Positions 1-4,955 of a DNA stretch of 5,260 nucleotides are shown in pieces (the stretch's first letter is position 1; each line of letters begins with the position of its first letter). The notes beneath the pieces are model-generated. The model was not told where the DNA came from. It saw only the letters and a list, made by a program, of their open reading frames with translations, and searched no databases. The stretch spans positions 1 through 5,260 of the forward strand of contig JACQCB010000052.1 of NCBI GenBank assembly GCA_016201805.1, read 5' to 3'. The translations under genes and the position numbers were made by a program. This DNA is from Nitrospirota bacterium (GTDB lineage: Bacteria > Nitrospirota > Nitrospiria > Nitrospirales > Nitrospiraceae).

Positions 1-684
1 GCCGAATTGATCCTCTACAGCGCCAAGCAGGGTCGCGTCGCCGTCACCCCGCCGTTCAAGCCGGCGCTGGAAGAAAAGCTGGCCTTCGCTTTGCTGCACC
101 ATCCGAGCCTCGCCCCCTTCTGGCGGGAGGAACTGGGGGAAGACACCTTCGGCCTCCTGGCCGGCTTGATGCCGCGAACCTGGACGCTGGATCCCAGTCC
201 CGTCCCGCCCGCCGCCGTGATTCCCGAACTGCGCGTCGGGGAAAAAGCCGTGGCGGATTGGCGCGACCTGGCCTCGGCCTCGCAGAAGGGCCGGCGCTTC
301 GTCGTGAAACCCTCCGGCTTCTCCGAACTGGCCTGGGGCAGCCGCGGCGTCTCGGTCGGCCACGACTTGCCTCAATCGGAATGGGCGGCAGTGCTGGACC
401 AGGCCCTGGCCTCCTTTGCCACAACGCCGTATGTCTTGCAGGAATTCCACAAAGGCCGGCAGTTTCACCTGACCTATGAAGACCGGAACCAAGGCGACGT
501 CGTCCCCATGGCCGGTCGCGCGAGGCTCTCTCCCTATTATTTTGTCGTCGGCGATCGCGCCGAATTGGGCGGCATCCTGGCGACGGTCTGCCCCCTGGAC
601 AAGAAAGTCATCCACGGAATGAGGGACGCCATCATGATCCCTTGCGCGGTTGCACCGCGCGAGTCCGAAAGTCACAAAGTCTGA
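1..684 (+). CDS. 3' part of an uncharacterised, possibly ATP-grasp-like protein (5' end outside window)
   Basis: The frame is open from base 1 to TGA at 682-684, so about 227 C-terminal residues are visible and the true start lies upstream. I do not recognise the family with certainty. The segment FVVKPSGF at about codons 100-107, followed by a Gly/Ser-rich GSRGVSVG stretch and then YVLQEFHKG near codons 144-152, resembles the nucleotide-binding beta strands and glycine loop of ATP-grasp or circularly permuted ATP-grasp enzymes. That is a resemblance by eye, not a proven assignment. An earlier part (LAFALLHHPSLAPFWREEL, then MPRTWTLDP) looks like a compact globular domain. No signal peptide or membrane segment is seen in the visible part. 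The natural C-terminus is probably near IMIPCAVA: the final residues RESESHKV and the stop codon are made of the 8-bp repeat units that begin at about 658. The next gene starts 74 nt downstream. Confidence 0.75.
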   Translation, partial: AELILYSAKQGRVAVTPPFKPALEEKLAFALLHHPSLAPFWREELGEDTFGLLAGLMPRTWTLDPSPVPPAAVIPELRVGEKAVADWRDLASASQKGRRFVVKPSGFSELAWGSRGVSVGHDLPQSEWAAVLDQALASFATTPYVLQEFHKGRQFHLTYEDRNQGDVVPMAGRARLSPYYFVVGDRAELGGILATVCPLDKKVIHGMRDAIMIPCAVAPRESESHKV

Positions 685-744
685 AAGTCGCAACGTCCAC
701 GACTATCTTGATGATGACTTTAAGACTTGATGACGTTCGACTTT
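658..744. repeat. Opposed 8-bp periodic repeat (unit approx. NNAAAGTC) at a gene end
   Basis: Bases 658-697 read as five consecutive 8-mers: cgcgagtc, cgaaagtc, acaaagtc, tgaaagtc, gcaacgtc. On the opposite strand 716-744 contains the same unit family (taaagtc, gaacgtc, atcaagtc, ttaaagtc). This makes an imperfect inverted repeat: 684-697 pairs with 732-744 with one extra base, or 676-689 pairs with 716-728 in another register. The two registers compete, as expected for arms made of repeated units. The left arm overlaps the end of the upstream gene and supplies its last codons and TGA. There is no T-tract after the right arm, so I do not call it an intrinsic terminator. Confidence 0.75.
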
Positions 745-758
745 ACAACTGAGAGTTT

Positions 759-1106
759 ATGGCTTTGACCCTCTATCATGTGTCCTGGTGTCCCGAATGC
801 GAGATCGTCCGCGAGAAGCTCGCCTCGCTCAAGCTGGCCTATCTCGACGTGATCGTGCCGGACGCCCGTGCGTTTCGCCAACAAGTCCACGAAGTCTCGG
901 GCCAGTATTACGTCCCCGTCTTGATGGACGACGACCTCGTGCTGACCGCAACCGAGGAAATCCTGGCCTATCTCGACGACCGATACGAGACCGGTGGCGG
1001 CGCAGCCAAGCCCCGCCCGGCCAAGCCCCGCGCCGAGCAGGCGTCGGCCGTGCTTGGCGAGGACGATCAATACCCCTCGTGCAGCAGGGACGGCACAGGG
1101 AAGTGA
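759..1106 (+). CDS. Glutaredoxin / GST N-terminal domain-like small thiol protein
   Basis: This encodes a 115-residue protein with a thioredoxin-like fold of the glutaredoxin/GST-N type. The first strand leads into SWCPECEIVREKL, with a CxxC active site at Cys11 and Cys14. The cis-proline motif VPVL is at about 52-55, and the closing helix TATEEILAYLDDRY at 63-76 is where this family usually has its (E/S)xxI(L)xYL motif. The likely role is thiol-disulfide or glutathione-type chemistry in the cytosol; the substrate is unknown. Residues 78-115 form a Gly/Pro/Ala/Lys-rich, probably disordered tail containing a tandem AKPR(P/A) pair, so the all-alpha GST C-terminal domain is absent. The start ATG at 759 has only a weak GAGAG upstream. 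Stop TGA is 30 nt before the radical SAM gene, consistent with co-transcription. Confidence 0.85.
   Translation: MALTLYHVSWCPECEIVREKLASLKLAYLDVIVPDARAFRQQVHEVSGQYYVPVLMDDDLVLTATEEILAYLDDRYETGGGAAKPRPAKPRAEQASAVLGEDDQYPSCSRDGTGK
1005..1034 (+). repeat. 15-bp imperfect direct repeat in the thiol-protein tail
   Basis: Two adjacent 15-nt copies at 1005-1019 and 1020-1034 differ at 2 of 15 positions. They encode AKPRP-AKPRA in the low-complexity tail of the glutaredoxin-like protein. This is probably a local slippage duplication. Confidence 0.6.
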
Positions 1107-1136
1107 CCGGGAGTCCTCTGCTCCAAGGACAACTCT

Positions 1137-2288
1137 ATGGATGACTGGAAAAAAATCCTGGCCGACAGCATCGTCACGCCCAAGGACTTGGCGGCGTGCT
1201 TCGGTCTGGACGAGAAAGAGATCGACGCCATCGTCGGCGACTACCCCATGCGGATCACGCCGACGGTGCTGGCCACGATCAAGGAAAAGGGCGACGCGAT
1301 CTGGAAGCAGGTGGTGCCCGATCCGCTCGAAATGGCCGACTTCGATTCGCCCGACGACCCGCTCGAGGAAGACACGATGAGCCCGGTACCCCACCTGGTA
1401 CATCGCTATCCCGATCGGGCCCTGCTCATGGTGACCAACCAGTGCCCGATCTACTGCCGGTTCTGCACGCGCAAACGCCTCGTGGGGAAACCAGGCTTTT
1501 TGAAGAAGGGCGAGTTGGACCGCGCCATCGCCTACCTGCGTGAACACACCGAGGTGCGCGACGTCATCCTCTCCGGCGGAGACCCGCTGCTCCTGCCCGA
1601 CCACTTGATGGAACGCATCCTCAAGGCCTTGCGGACGATCCCGCATCTGGAGCTGATCCGGCTCGGGTCCCGCGTACCGGGCACCCTGCCCCAGCGCATC
1701 ACTCCGAAACTCTGCGAGATCGTCAAGAAGTACCACCCGATTTATATGAATCTGCACTTCAACCACCCGGACGAGTTGACGCCAGAGGTGAAGGCCGCCT
1801 GCGCCATGCTGGCGGACGCGGGCGTCCCCTTGGGGGCCCAGACCGTGCTCCTGAAAGGCGTCAACGACGATCCCGAGGTCATGAAGCGGCTGATGCAACA
1901 ACTCCTGCTGGCCCGCGTGAAGCCCTATTACCTCTATCAAGCGGACCTGACCAAGGGGACGAACCATTTCAGGACCACGGTGGAAACCGGCATGCACATC
2001 ATCCGTTCCTTGCAAGGACATACCAGCGGGATGGCGGTGCCCCACTTCGTGATCGATGCGCCGGGCGGGGGCGGGAAAATTCCGATCCTCCCGCCCGATT
2101 ATCTGATGCATCTGGACGAGGACGGCGCGGTGCTCAAGAACTACGAGAACAAGACCTTCCATTATCCCCAGCCGGCCGGCGGCAACGGGCGCGAGTTGCC
2201 CATGGTCGGCGCGCATCATGCGGGCGGCTCGCCCCCCGCCAGAACCGGCTGCCGGGACGACGAGCACGGAGGATGCATCGACCGATGA
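1137..2288 (+). CDS. kamA: KamA-family radical SAM aminomutase (lysine 2,3-aminomutase / EpmB-like)
   Basis: This 383-residue protein belongs to the KamA family of radical SAM, PLP-dependent aminomutases, which move the alpha-amino group of lysine to the beta position. The cluster motif CPIYCRFC gives Cys103, Cys107 and Cys110. SGGDP at 146-150 is the SAM-binding GGD-type motif, and DAPGGGGK at 307-314 carries the PLP lysine, Lys314. Compared with clostridial lysine 2,3-aminomutase, Arg112 (after Cys110-Thr), Asp270 and Asp307 fall at the spacing of the carboxylate-binding Arg134 and the epsilon-amine-binding Asp293 and Asp330. This favours lysine over glutamate as substrate. The length lies between EpmB (about 340) and classical LAM (about 415). 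The N-terminal WKKILADSIVTPKDL style recalls EpmB, so the product could serve EF-P beta-lysylation, free beta-lysine or an osmolyte. No epmA, efp or ablB is visible to decide. AAGGA at 1125-1129 sits 7 nt before ATG. Its TGA overlaps the ATG of the dcd remnant. The last ~35 residues are Gly/Pro-rich and poorly conserved. Confidence 0.9.
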   Translation: MDDWKKILADSIVTPKDLAACFGLDEKEIDAIVGDYPMRITPTVLATIKEKGDAIWKQVVPDPLEMADFDSPDDPLEEDTMSPVPHLVHRYPDRALLMVTNQCPIYCRFCTRKRLVGKPGFLKKGELDRAIAYLREHTEVRDVILSGGDPLLLPDHLMERILKALRTIPHLELIRLGSRVPGTLPQRITPKLCEIVKKYHPIYMNLHFNHPDELTPEVKAACAMLADAGVPLGAQTVLLKGVNDDPEVMKRLMQQLLLARVKPYYLYQADLTKGTNHFRTTVETGMHIIRSLQGHTSGMAVPHFVIDAPGGGGKIPILPPDYLMHLDEDGAVLKNYENKTFHYPQPAGGNGRELPMVGAHHAGGSPPARTGCRDDEHGGCIDR

Positions 2289-2446
2289 AACAAGCCAGGC
2301 AGCACGGCATCCTGCCGTATCAACACGTGAAGCAGCTCATCGCCGATCGGGTCATCCAGGCGGACGTGCCGATCGAGGACCGGCGTGGGCAGTCGATGAC
2401 ATTGGCTCTCAGCCTGCCTATACTCTGTGGTACAGGGGATAACTAG
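2285..2446 (+). pseudogene. dcd: 5' remnant of a resident dCTP deaminase gene
   Basis: An ATG at 2285 overlaps the kamA stop (ATGA), and GGAGGA at 2268-2273 is a good ribosome binding site. The 53-codon frame begins with GILPYQHVKQLIADRVI at residues 8-24, followed by QADVPIEDR. It aligns with the N-terminal helix region of the downstream deaminase (GVLPSQRIRELVEQKKI at residues 26-42) and with the family's usual GILP-x-Q opening. In the family the next stretch is QIQPSS(L/I)DLRLG; here similarity stops after about codon 34 (base ~2386), and an unrelated tail runs to TAG at 2444-2446. Base composition is still GC-rich, like the flanking genes. I infer the remaining 5' end of the native dcd, truncated where the foreign copy was joined. 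An in-frame ATG at 2273 is possible but too close to the SD. The peptide is unlikely to be active but may still be translated. Confidence 0.7.
2396..2424 (+). promoter_or_regulatory. Candidate sigma70-like promoter for the foreign dcd
   Basis: ATGACA at 2396-2401 (5/6 match to TTGACA) is separated by 17 bp from TATACT at 2419-2424 (5/6 match to TATAAT). Transcription would begin near 2431. That leaves a leader of about 18 nt with AGGGGA at 2434-2439, 9 nt before the ATG at 2449. It begins about 10 nt after similarity of the dcd remnant ends, so it may have arrived with the downstream gene. This is sequence-level evidence only. Confidence 0.45.
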
Positions 2447-2448
2447 CG

Positions 2449-3618
2449 ATGGACTCCTTTGAGCCCAACTTAATTCCTTCTCTGTTCCCTGAATTACAGA
2501 AAGATATACAAAGCTATTCGACAGGCGTATTGCCTTCACAAAGAATTAGAGAACTTGTTGAGCAGAAGAAAATTTTTTCTGACCCTTGCGGAATAGATGA
2601 AGATCAGATCCAGCCATCAAGCATCGATTTACGATTAGGCTCAATAGCCTATCGCGTCCAAGCTAGCTTCTTGCCAGGGTTAAACTCTACCGTGGCCAGC
2701 AAAATCAGAGACTTGGTAATGACAGAAATTGATCTATCCCGTCCCACTGTCTTTGAAAAAGGCTGTGTTTACATTGTTCCTTTGAAGGAAACTCTGCATT
2801 TACCCAGCGACATCTCAGCAAAAGCTAACCCCAAAAGCAGCACAGGACGTTTGGATATTTTTACAAGGTTGATTTGCGACTACGGCGATGAATTCGAACG
2901 CACAACGAAAGGCTACAAGGGTAAGCTGTATGCCGAAGTTGTCCCTCGTACGTTCACAGTAATATTGCAAGAGGGGATCAGACTAAACCAGCTACGTCTA
3001 GTCCGTGGGTCTCCTCCTCCTTCGGACTCCAAGTTGCTCGAATTAGACAAGCAAGAAAGGCTTACCTATGCAGACGAAGGAGCACCCAAAAACGCTCTCA
3101 TTGATGAAGGCCTTAAAATATCCGTCAACCTCCAAGGCGATAAAGACCGTAATATCATTGGCTATAGAGCCAAGAAAAATGCGCCGGCAATTGATCTCGG
3201 AAAGATCAATTACTATGCCCATGAGGATTTCTGGGATGTCATTCCTGCCCCGACTAGTAAAACTATTATTTTAAGCCCTGACGATTTTCACATTCTGGTT
3301 TCCAAAGAAAAGGTCCGAATCCCGCATGACTATGCAGCAGAAATGGTAGCCTATGATCCTTCTATAGGAGAATTCCGAATTCATTACGCTGGTTTTTTTG
3401 ACCCTGGGTTCGGATATGGTTCAAACGATATCAAGGGCACACCTGCAGTTTTAGAAGTTAGATCACATGAAGTGCCTTTTCTTATCGAAGACGGGCAGAT
3501 TGTTGGTCGTCTCATTTATGAACGCTTGTTAGCCAAACCTGATAAAATTTATGGTGTAGGCATAGGCTCCTCCTACCAACGGCAGGGACTGACGCTCAGC
3601 AAACATTTCAAGACCTAG
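2449..3618 (+). CDS. dcd: 2'-deoxycytidine 5'-triphosphate deaminase, two-domain type, foreign composition
   Basis: This 389-residue protein belongs to the long dCTP deaminase family (PF06559-type), which converts dCTP to dUTP and so feeds dTMP synthesis in the cytosol. The N-terminal signature DQIQPSSIDLRLG is at 52-64, followed by AYRVQASFLPG at 67-77. AKANPKSSTGRLDIFTRLI at 124-142 matches the SS-x-x-R core of Dcd/dUTPase trimers. A second half-repeat has GFFDPGFGYG at 315-324, VLEVRS at 334-339 (Glu336 corresponds by pattern to the catalytic Glu of the VLEF motif in E. coli Dcd) and DGQIVGRLIYERL at 348-360. The C-terminus SSYQRQGLTLSKHF is typical. Nothing appears truncated. The gene is clearly AT-richer than its neighbours and uses TTA, ATA and AGA codons that they avoid, which points to transfer. 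The start is supported by AGGGGA at 2434-2439. The last ~15 codons return to local GC-rich usage. The upstream dcd remnant suggests this copy replaced the native gene; an anti-phage deaminase role is a less likely alternative. Confidence 0.9.
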   Translation: MDSFEPNLIPSLFPELQKDIQSYSTGVLPSQRIRELVEQKKIFSDPCGIDEDQIQPSSIDLRLGSIAYRVQASFLPGLNSTVASKIRDLVMTEIDLSRPTVFEKGCVYIVPLKETLHLPSDISAKANPKSSTGRLDIFTRLICDYGDEFERTTKGYKGKLYAEVVPRTFTVILQEGIRLNQLRLVRGSPPPSDSKLLELDKQERLTYADEGAPKNALIDEGLKISVNLQGDKDRNIIGYRAKKNAPAIDLGKINYYAHEDFWDVIPAPTSKTIILSPDDFHILVSKEKVRIPHDYAAEMVAYDPSIGEFRIHYAGFFDPGFGYGSNDIKGTPAVLEVRSHEVPFLIEDGQIVGRLIYERLLAKPDKIYGVGIGSSYQRQGLTLSKHFKT

Positions 3619-3632
3619 AGGTACGACACCCC

Positions 3633-4079
3633 ATGACGGCACCGACTGAGCCGACCGATCCGCAGCGTCCCCCGCAGGAGCCCGCGTCCGAGCCGGACTC
3701 GTCCGCGCACCACCGAGACCGGACGGACGGCGGATCGGGAGAAGACCGCCAGTTCAACACCGCCGAAATGATGGTCGGCGTCGCAATGATGTTCGTCGGC
3801 TTCCTGAACGTCCTGCTGTCCATCAGCGGCGGGTTCGAAATCAACGCCGTCCCGCTGCTCCTGTATTTTGCTGGCATGGCGGTCTGGGCCCATGCCACGA
3901 TCGCCAACCTCTCGATCCGTTACACGGTCATCACCGTCGCGGTCACCTTTGCCCTGGGCTTTTTCCACTACGGCGAGGTGCTGTTTTGGCACAAGCAGGT
4001 GGTCTTTTGGGCCACCATCGCCATGGTGGCCTTCTTCATGTTCCAACCGACTCTGGAAAAAAAGAAGGGCGACAGGTAA
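3633..4079 (+). CDS. Small four-helix membrane protein of unknown function
   Basis: This 148-residue protein has no family that I recognise. Residues 1-43 are Pro/Glu/Asp/Ser-rich, hydrophilic and probably disordered, with no signal peptide. Four hydrophobic segments follow at about 45-64, 71-91, 95-113 and 121-138, ending in a basic tail, EKKKGDR. Helices are short and closely spaced, with aromatic/His positions between helices 3 and 4 (FFHYGEVLFWHK at 110-121). The protein therefore probably sits in the inner membrane as a compact bundle. By the positive-inside rule, the KKK tail suggests a cytoplasmic C-terminus and, with four helices, a cytoplasmic N-terminus. GAGG at 3618-3621 overlaps the stop codon region of dcd and lies 11 nt before ATG, so translation is probably linked to the upstream gene. 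The glycosyltransferase begins 20 nt after its stop. GC-rich composition matches the native genes. Confidence 0.8.
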   Translation: MTAPTEPTDPQRPPQEPASEPDSSAHHRDRTDGGSGEDRQFNTAEMMVGVAMMFVGFLNVLLSISGGFEINAVPLLLYFAGMAVWAHATIANLSIRYTVITVAVTFALGFFHYGEVLFWHKQVVFWATIAMVAFFMFQPTLEKKKGDR

Positions 4080-4099
4080 CCGGACGACGCGCAGGCGCC

Positions 4100-4870
4100 A
4101 TGACCATCAGCGTCATTCTTCCGACCCTGAACGAAGAGGAGACCCTGCCCCGCACGCTGGCCCACACGCTCGGACTGGGCTTCGACGAAGTCCTCGTCGT
4201 GGACGGCGGCAGCACGGATCGCACATGTGGAATTGTTTCCGCATGTGCGGGCGATGGGCAATGGGCAATAGGCGATGGGACAGAATCTAGGAAATTTGAA
4301 GCCTCTCTTCCCCCCCATAGCCTATCGCCTCTAGCCCCTCGCCTCGCCCTGCTGGCTTCGCCGGCAGGGCGGGCGATTCAGATGAATGCCGGGGCAGCGG
4401 CCAGCCATGGAGAAGTCCTGCTGTTCCTGCACGCCGACACGCAACTCCCGCGCGATGCCAAACCGGCGATCGTGCAGGCGCTGCAAGAGCCGGCCTGTGC
4501 GGGAGGGCGCTTCGACCTGCGGTTCGAGCGCCCTGCGGGACTGGCCCGGTTGATCGGCCGCCTGATCAATCTCCGCTCGCGCTGCACCGGCATCGCCACC
4601 GGCGATCAGGCCCTCTTCGTGCGGCGCTCGATCTTCGAACAGATGGGAGGCTTTTCGGCCATCCCGATCATGGAAGACGTGGACTTCACCCGACGCCTGA
4701 AACGGATGGGACGAACGGCAGCCCTTCGATCCCAGGTCGTCACGTCGTATCGACGCTGGGAATCGTGCGGACCGATCCGCACGATTCTCTTGATGTGGCT
4801 CCTCCGGTTCCTCTACTGGATCGGCGTCAGCCCTCAGACACTGAGTCGCTGGTATGGCAATGTACGGTAA
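4100..4870 (+). CDS. TIGR04283-type family 2 glycosyltransferase with an in-frame repeat insertion
   Basis: This 256-residue GT-A fold transferase resembles the rSAM/selenodomain-associated transferase 2 family. MTISVILPTLNEEETLPRTL opens the protein, and the frame could extend upstream but this ATG fits the family start. VVDGGSTD at 33-40 is the nucleotide-binding loop, SPAGRAIQMNAGAA at 87-100 the family signature, LFLHADT at 108-114 the metal-binding DxD-equivalent, and PIMEDVDFTRRLKRMG at 189-204 the acceptor-side ED motif. The C-terminus has a hydrophobic stretch, TILLMWLLRFLYWIGV at 228-243, which may touch the membrane. The true sugar and acceptor are unknown; annotations link the family to arsenosugar-type pathways, but no arsS or arsM is visible here. 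Between DGGSTD and SPAGRA there are 46 residues where relatives, as I remember them, have about 15. The excess matches the repeat at 4251-4342 encoding residues 51-81. Core motifs are intact, so activity is plausible. The SD is weak. A sister transferase 1 gene follows 50 nt later. Confidence 0.88.
   Translation: MTISVILPTLNEEETLPRTLAHTLGLGFDEVLVVDGGSTDRTCGIVSACAGDGQWAIGDGTESRKFEASLPPHSLSPLAPRLALLASPAGRAIQMNAGAAASHGEVLLFLHADTQLPRDAKPAIVQALQEPACAGGRFDLRFERPAGLARLIGRLINLRSRCTGIATGDQALFVRRSIFEQMGGFSAIPIMEDVDFTRRLKRMGRTAALRSQVVTSYRRWESCGPIRTILLMWLLRFLYWIGVSPQTLSRWYGNVR
4220..4249. repeat. Short palindrome next to the heptameric element
   Basis: The 11-nt arms 4220-4230 (cgcacatgtgg) and 4239-4249 (ccgcatgtgcg) are complementary at 10 of 11 positions around an 8-nt loop. 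The palindrome lies inside the glycosyltransferase gene, directly before the first 7-bp unit at 4251. It may be part of the same inserted element or its target. Confidence 0.55.
4251..4342. repeat. Opposed heptameric repeat (unit approx. GCGATGG) inside a coding region
   Basis: The left arm is four 7-mers, gcgatgg, gcaatgg, gcaatag, gcgatgg (4251-4278). The right arm is four 7-mers of the complementary type, ccatagc, ctatcgc, ctctagc, ccctcgc (4315-4342). The arms 4251-4279 and 4314-4342 are complementary at 23 of 29 positions around a 34-nt loop that is AT-richer. The element is translated as residues 51-81 of the glycosyltransferase without breaking the frame. At about 92 bp it accounts for nearly all the extra residues relative to the usual family spacing. 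Confidence 0.8.
4345..4371. repeat. GC-rich hairpin within the glycosyltransferase gene
   Basis: Arms 4345-4356 and 4360-4371 pair at 11 of 12 positions (the twelfth can be a G-T pair) around a 3-nt loop. It starts just after the heptameric repeat but encodes conserved family residues (LLASPAGRA), so it may be ordinary coding sequence that happens to fold. Confidence 0.45.
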
Positions 4871-4872
4871 GA

Positions 4873-4955
4873 ATTGGGCGATTGGGTGATCTGGTGATTT
4901 CGTGAAGTGAGATTCGTCAAATGAACCAATCACCAAACCGTAACTCACCAAATTC
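4873..4955. repeat. Opposed 8-bp periodic repeat (unit approx. ATTTGGTG) around a start codon
   Basis: Bases 4873-4912 read as consecutive 8-mers: attgggcg, attgggtg, atctggtg, atttcgtg, aagtgaga. On the opposite strand 4923-4955 reads atttggtg, agttacgg, tttggtg, attggttc. The arms contain a perfect 8-bp match (4892-4899 with 4928-4935) and an outer gaattgg/ccaaattc pairing (4871-4877 with 4948-4955). The ATG of the downstream transferase at 4921 lies between the arms, and the right arm encodes residues 3-11 of that protein. Confidence 0.7.

Noticed and set aside
684..744. Inverted repeat as an intrinsic terminator
   Set aside because: Pairing is imperfect and AT-mixed, the loop is long and no T-tract follows. 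The 8-bp periodicity explains the symmetry better.
1113..1130. Small hairpin (GTCCT/AGGAC) over the kamA ribosome binding site
   Set aside because: A 5-bp stem with an 8-nt loop is common by chance and gives no convincing case for a regulatory switch.
720..2267. Long minus-strand open frame of 515 codons
   Set aside because: It lies antisense to the well-supported thiol-protein and KamA genes, its translation has no recognisable motif, and long antisense frames are expected in GC-rich coding DNA.
2449..3618. dCTP deaminase as part of an anti-phage defence island
   Set aside because: dCTP deaminases can be defence genes, but there is no nuclease, toxin or mobile gene nearby, and the native dcd stub points to replacement of the housekeeping gene.
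3986..4099. Upstream in-frame extension of the glycosyltransferase by 38 codons
   Set aside because: It overlaps the membrane protein gene in another frame, and the family begins at the MTISVILPTLNEE segment encoded from 4100.
3615..4318. Minus-strand frames opposite the membrane protein and glycosyltransferase
   Set aside because: These are shadows of the + strand genes, with biased His/Arg/Asp-rich translations and no family resemblance.
4251..4955. CRISPR array
   Set aside because: Units are only 7-8 bp, degenerate and contiguous, with no spacers of uniform length.
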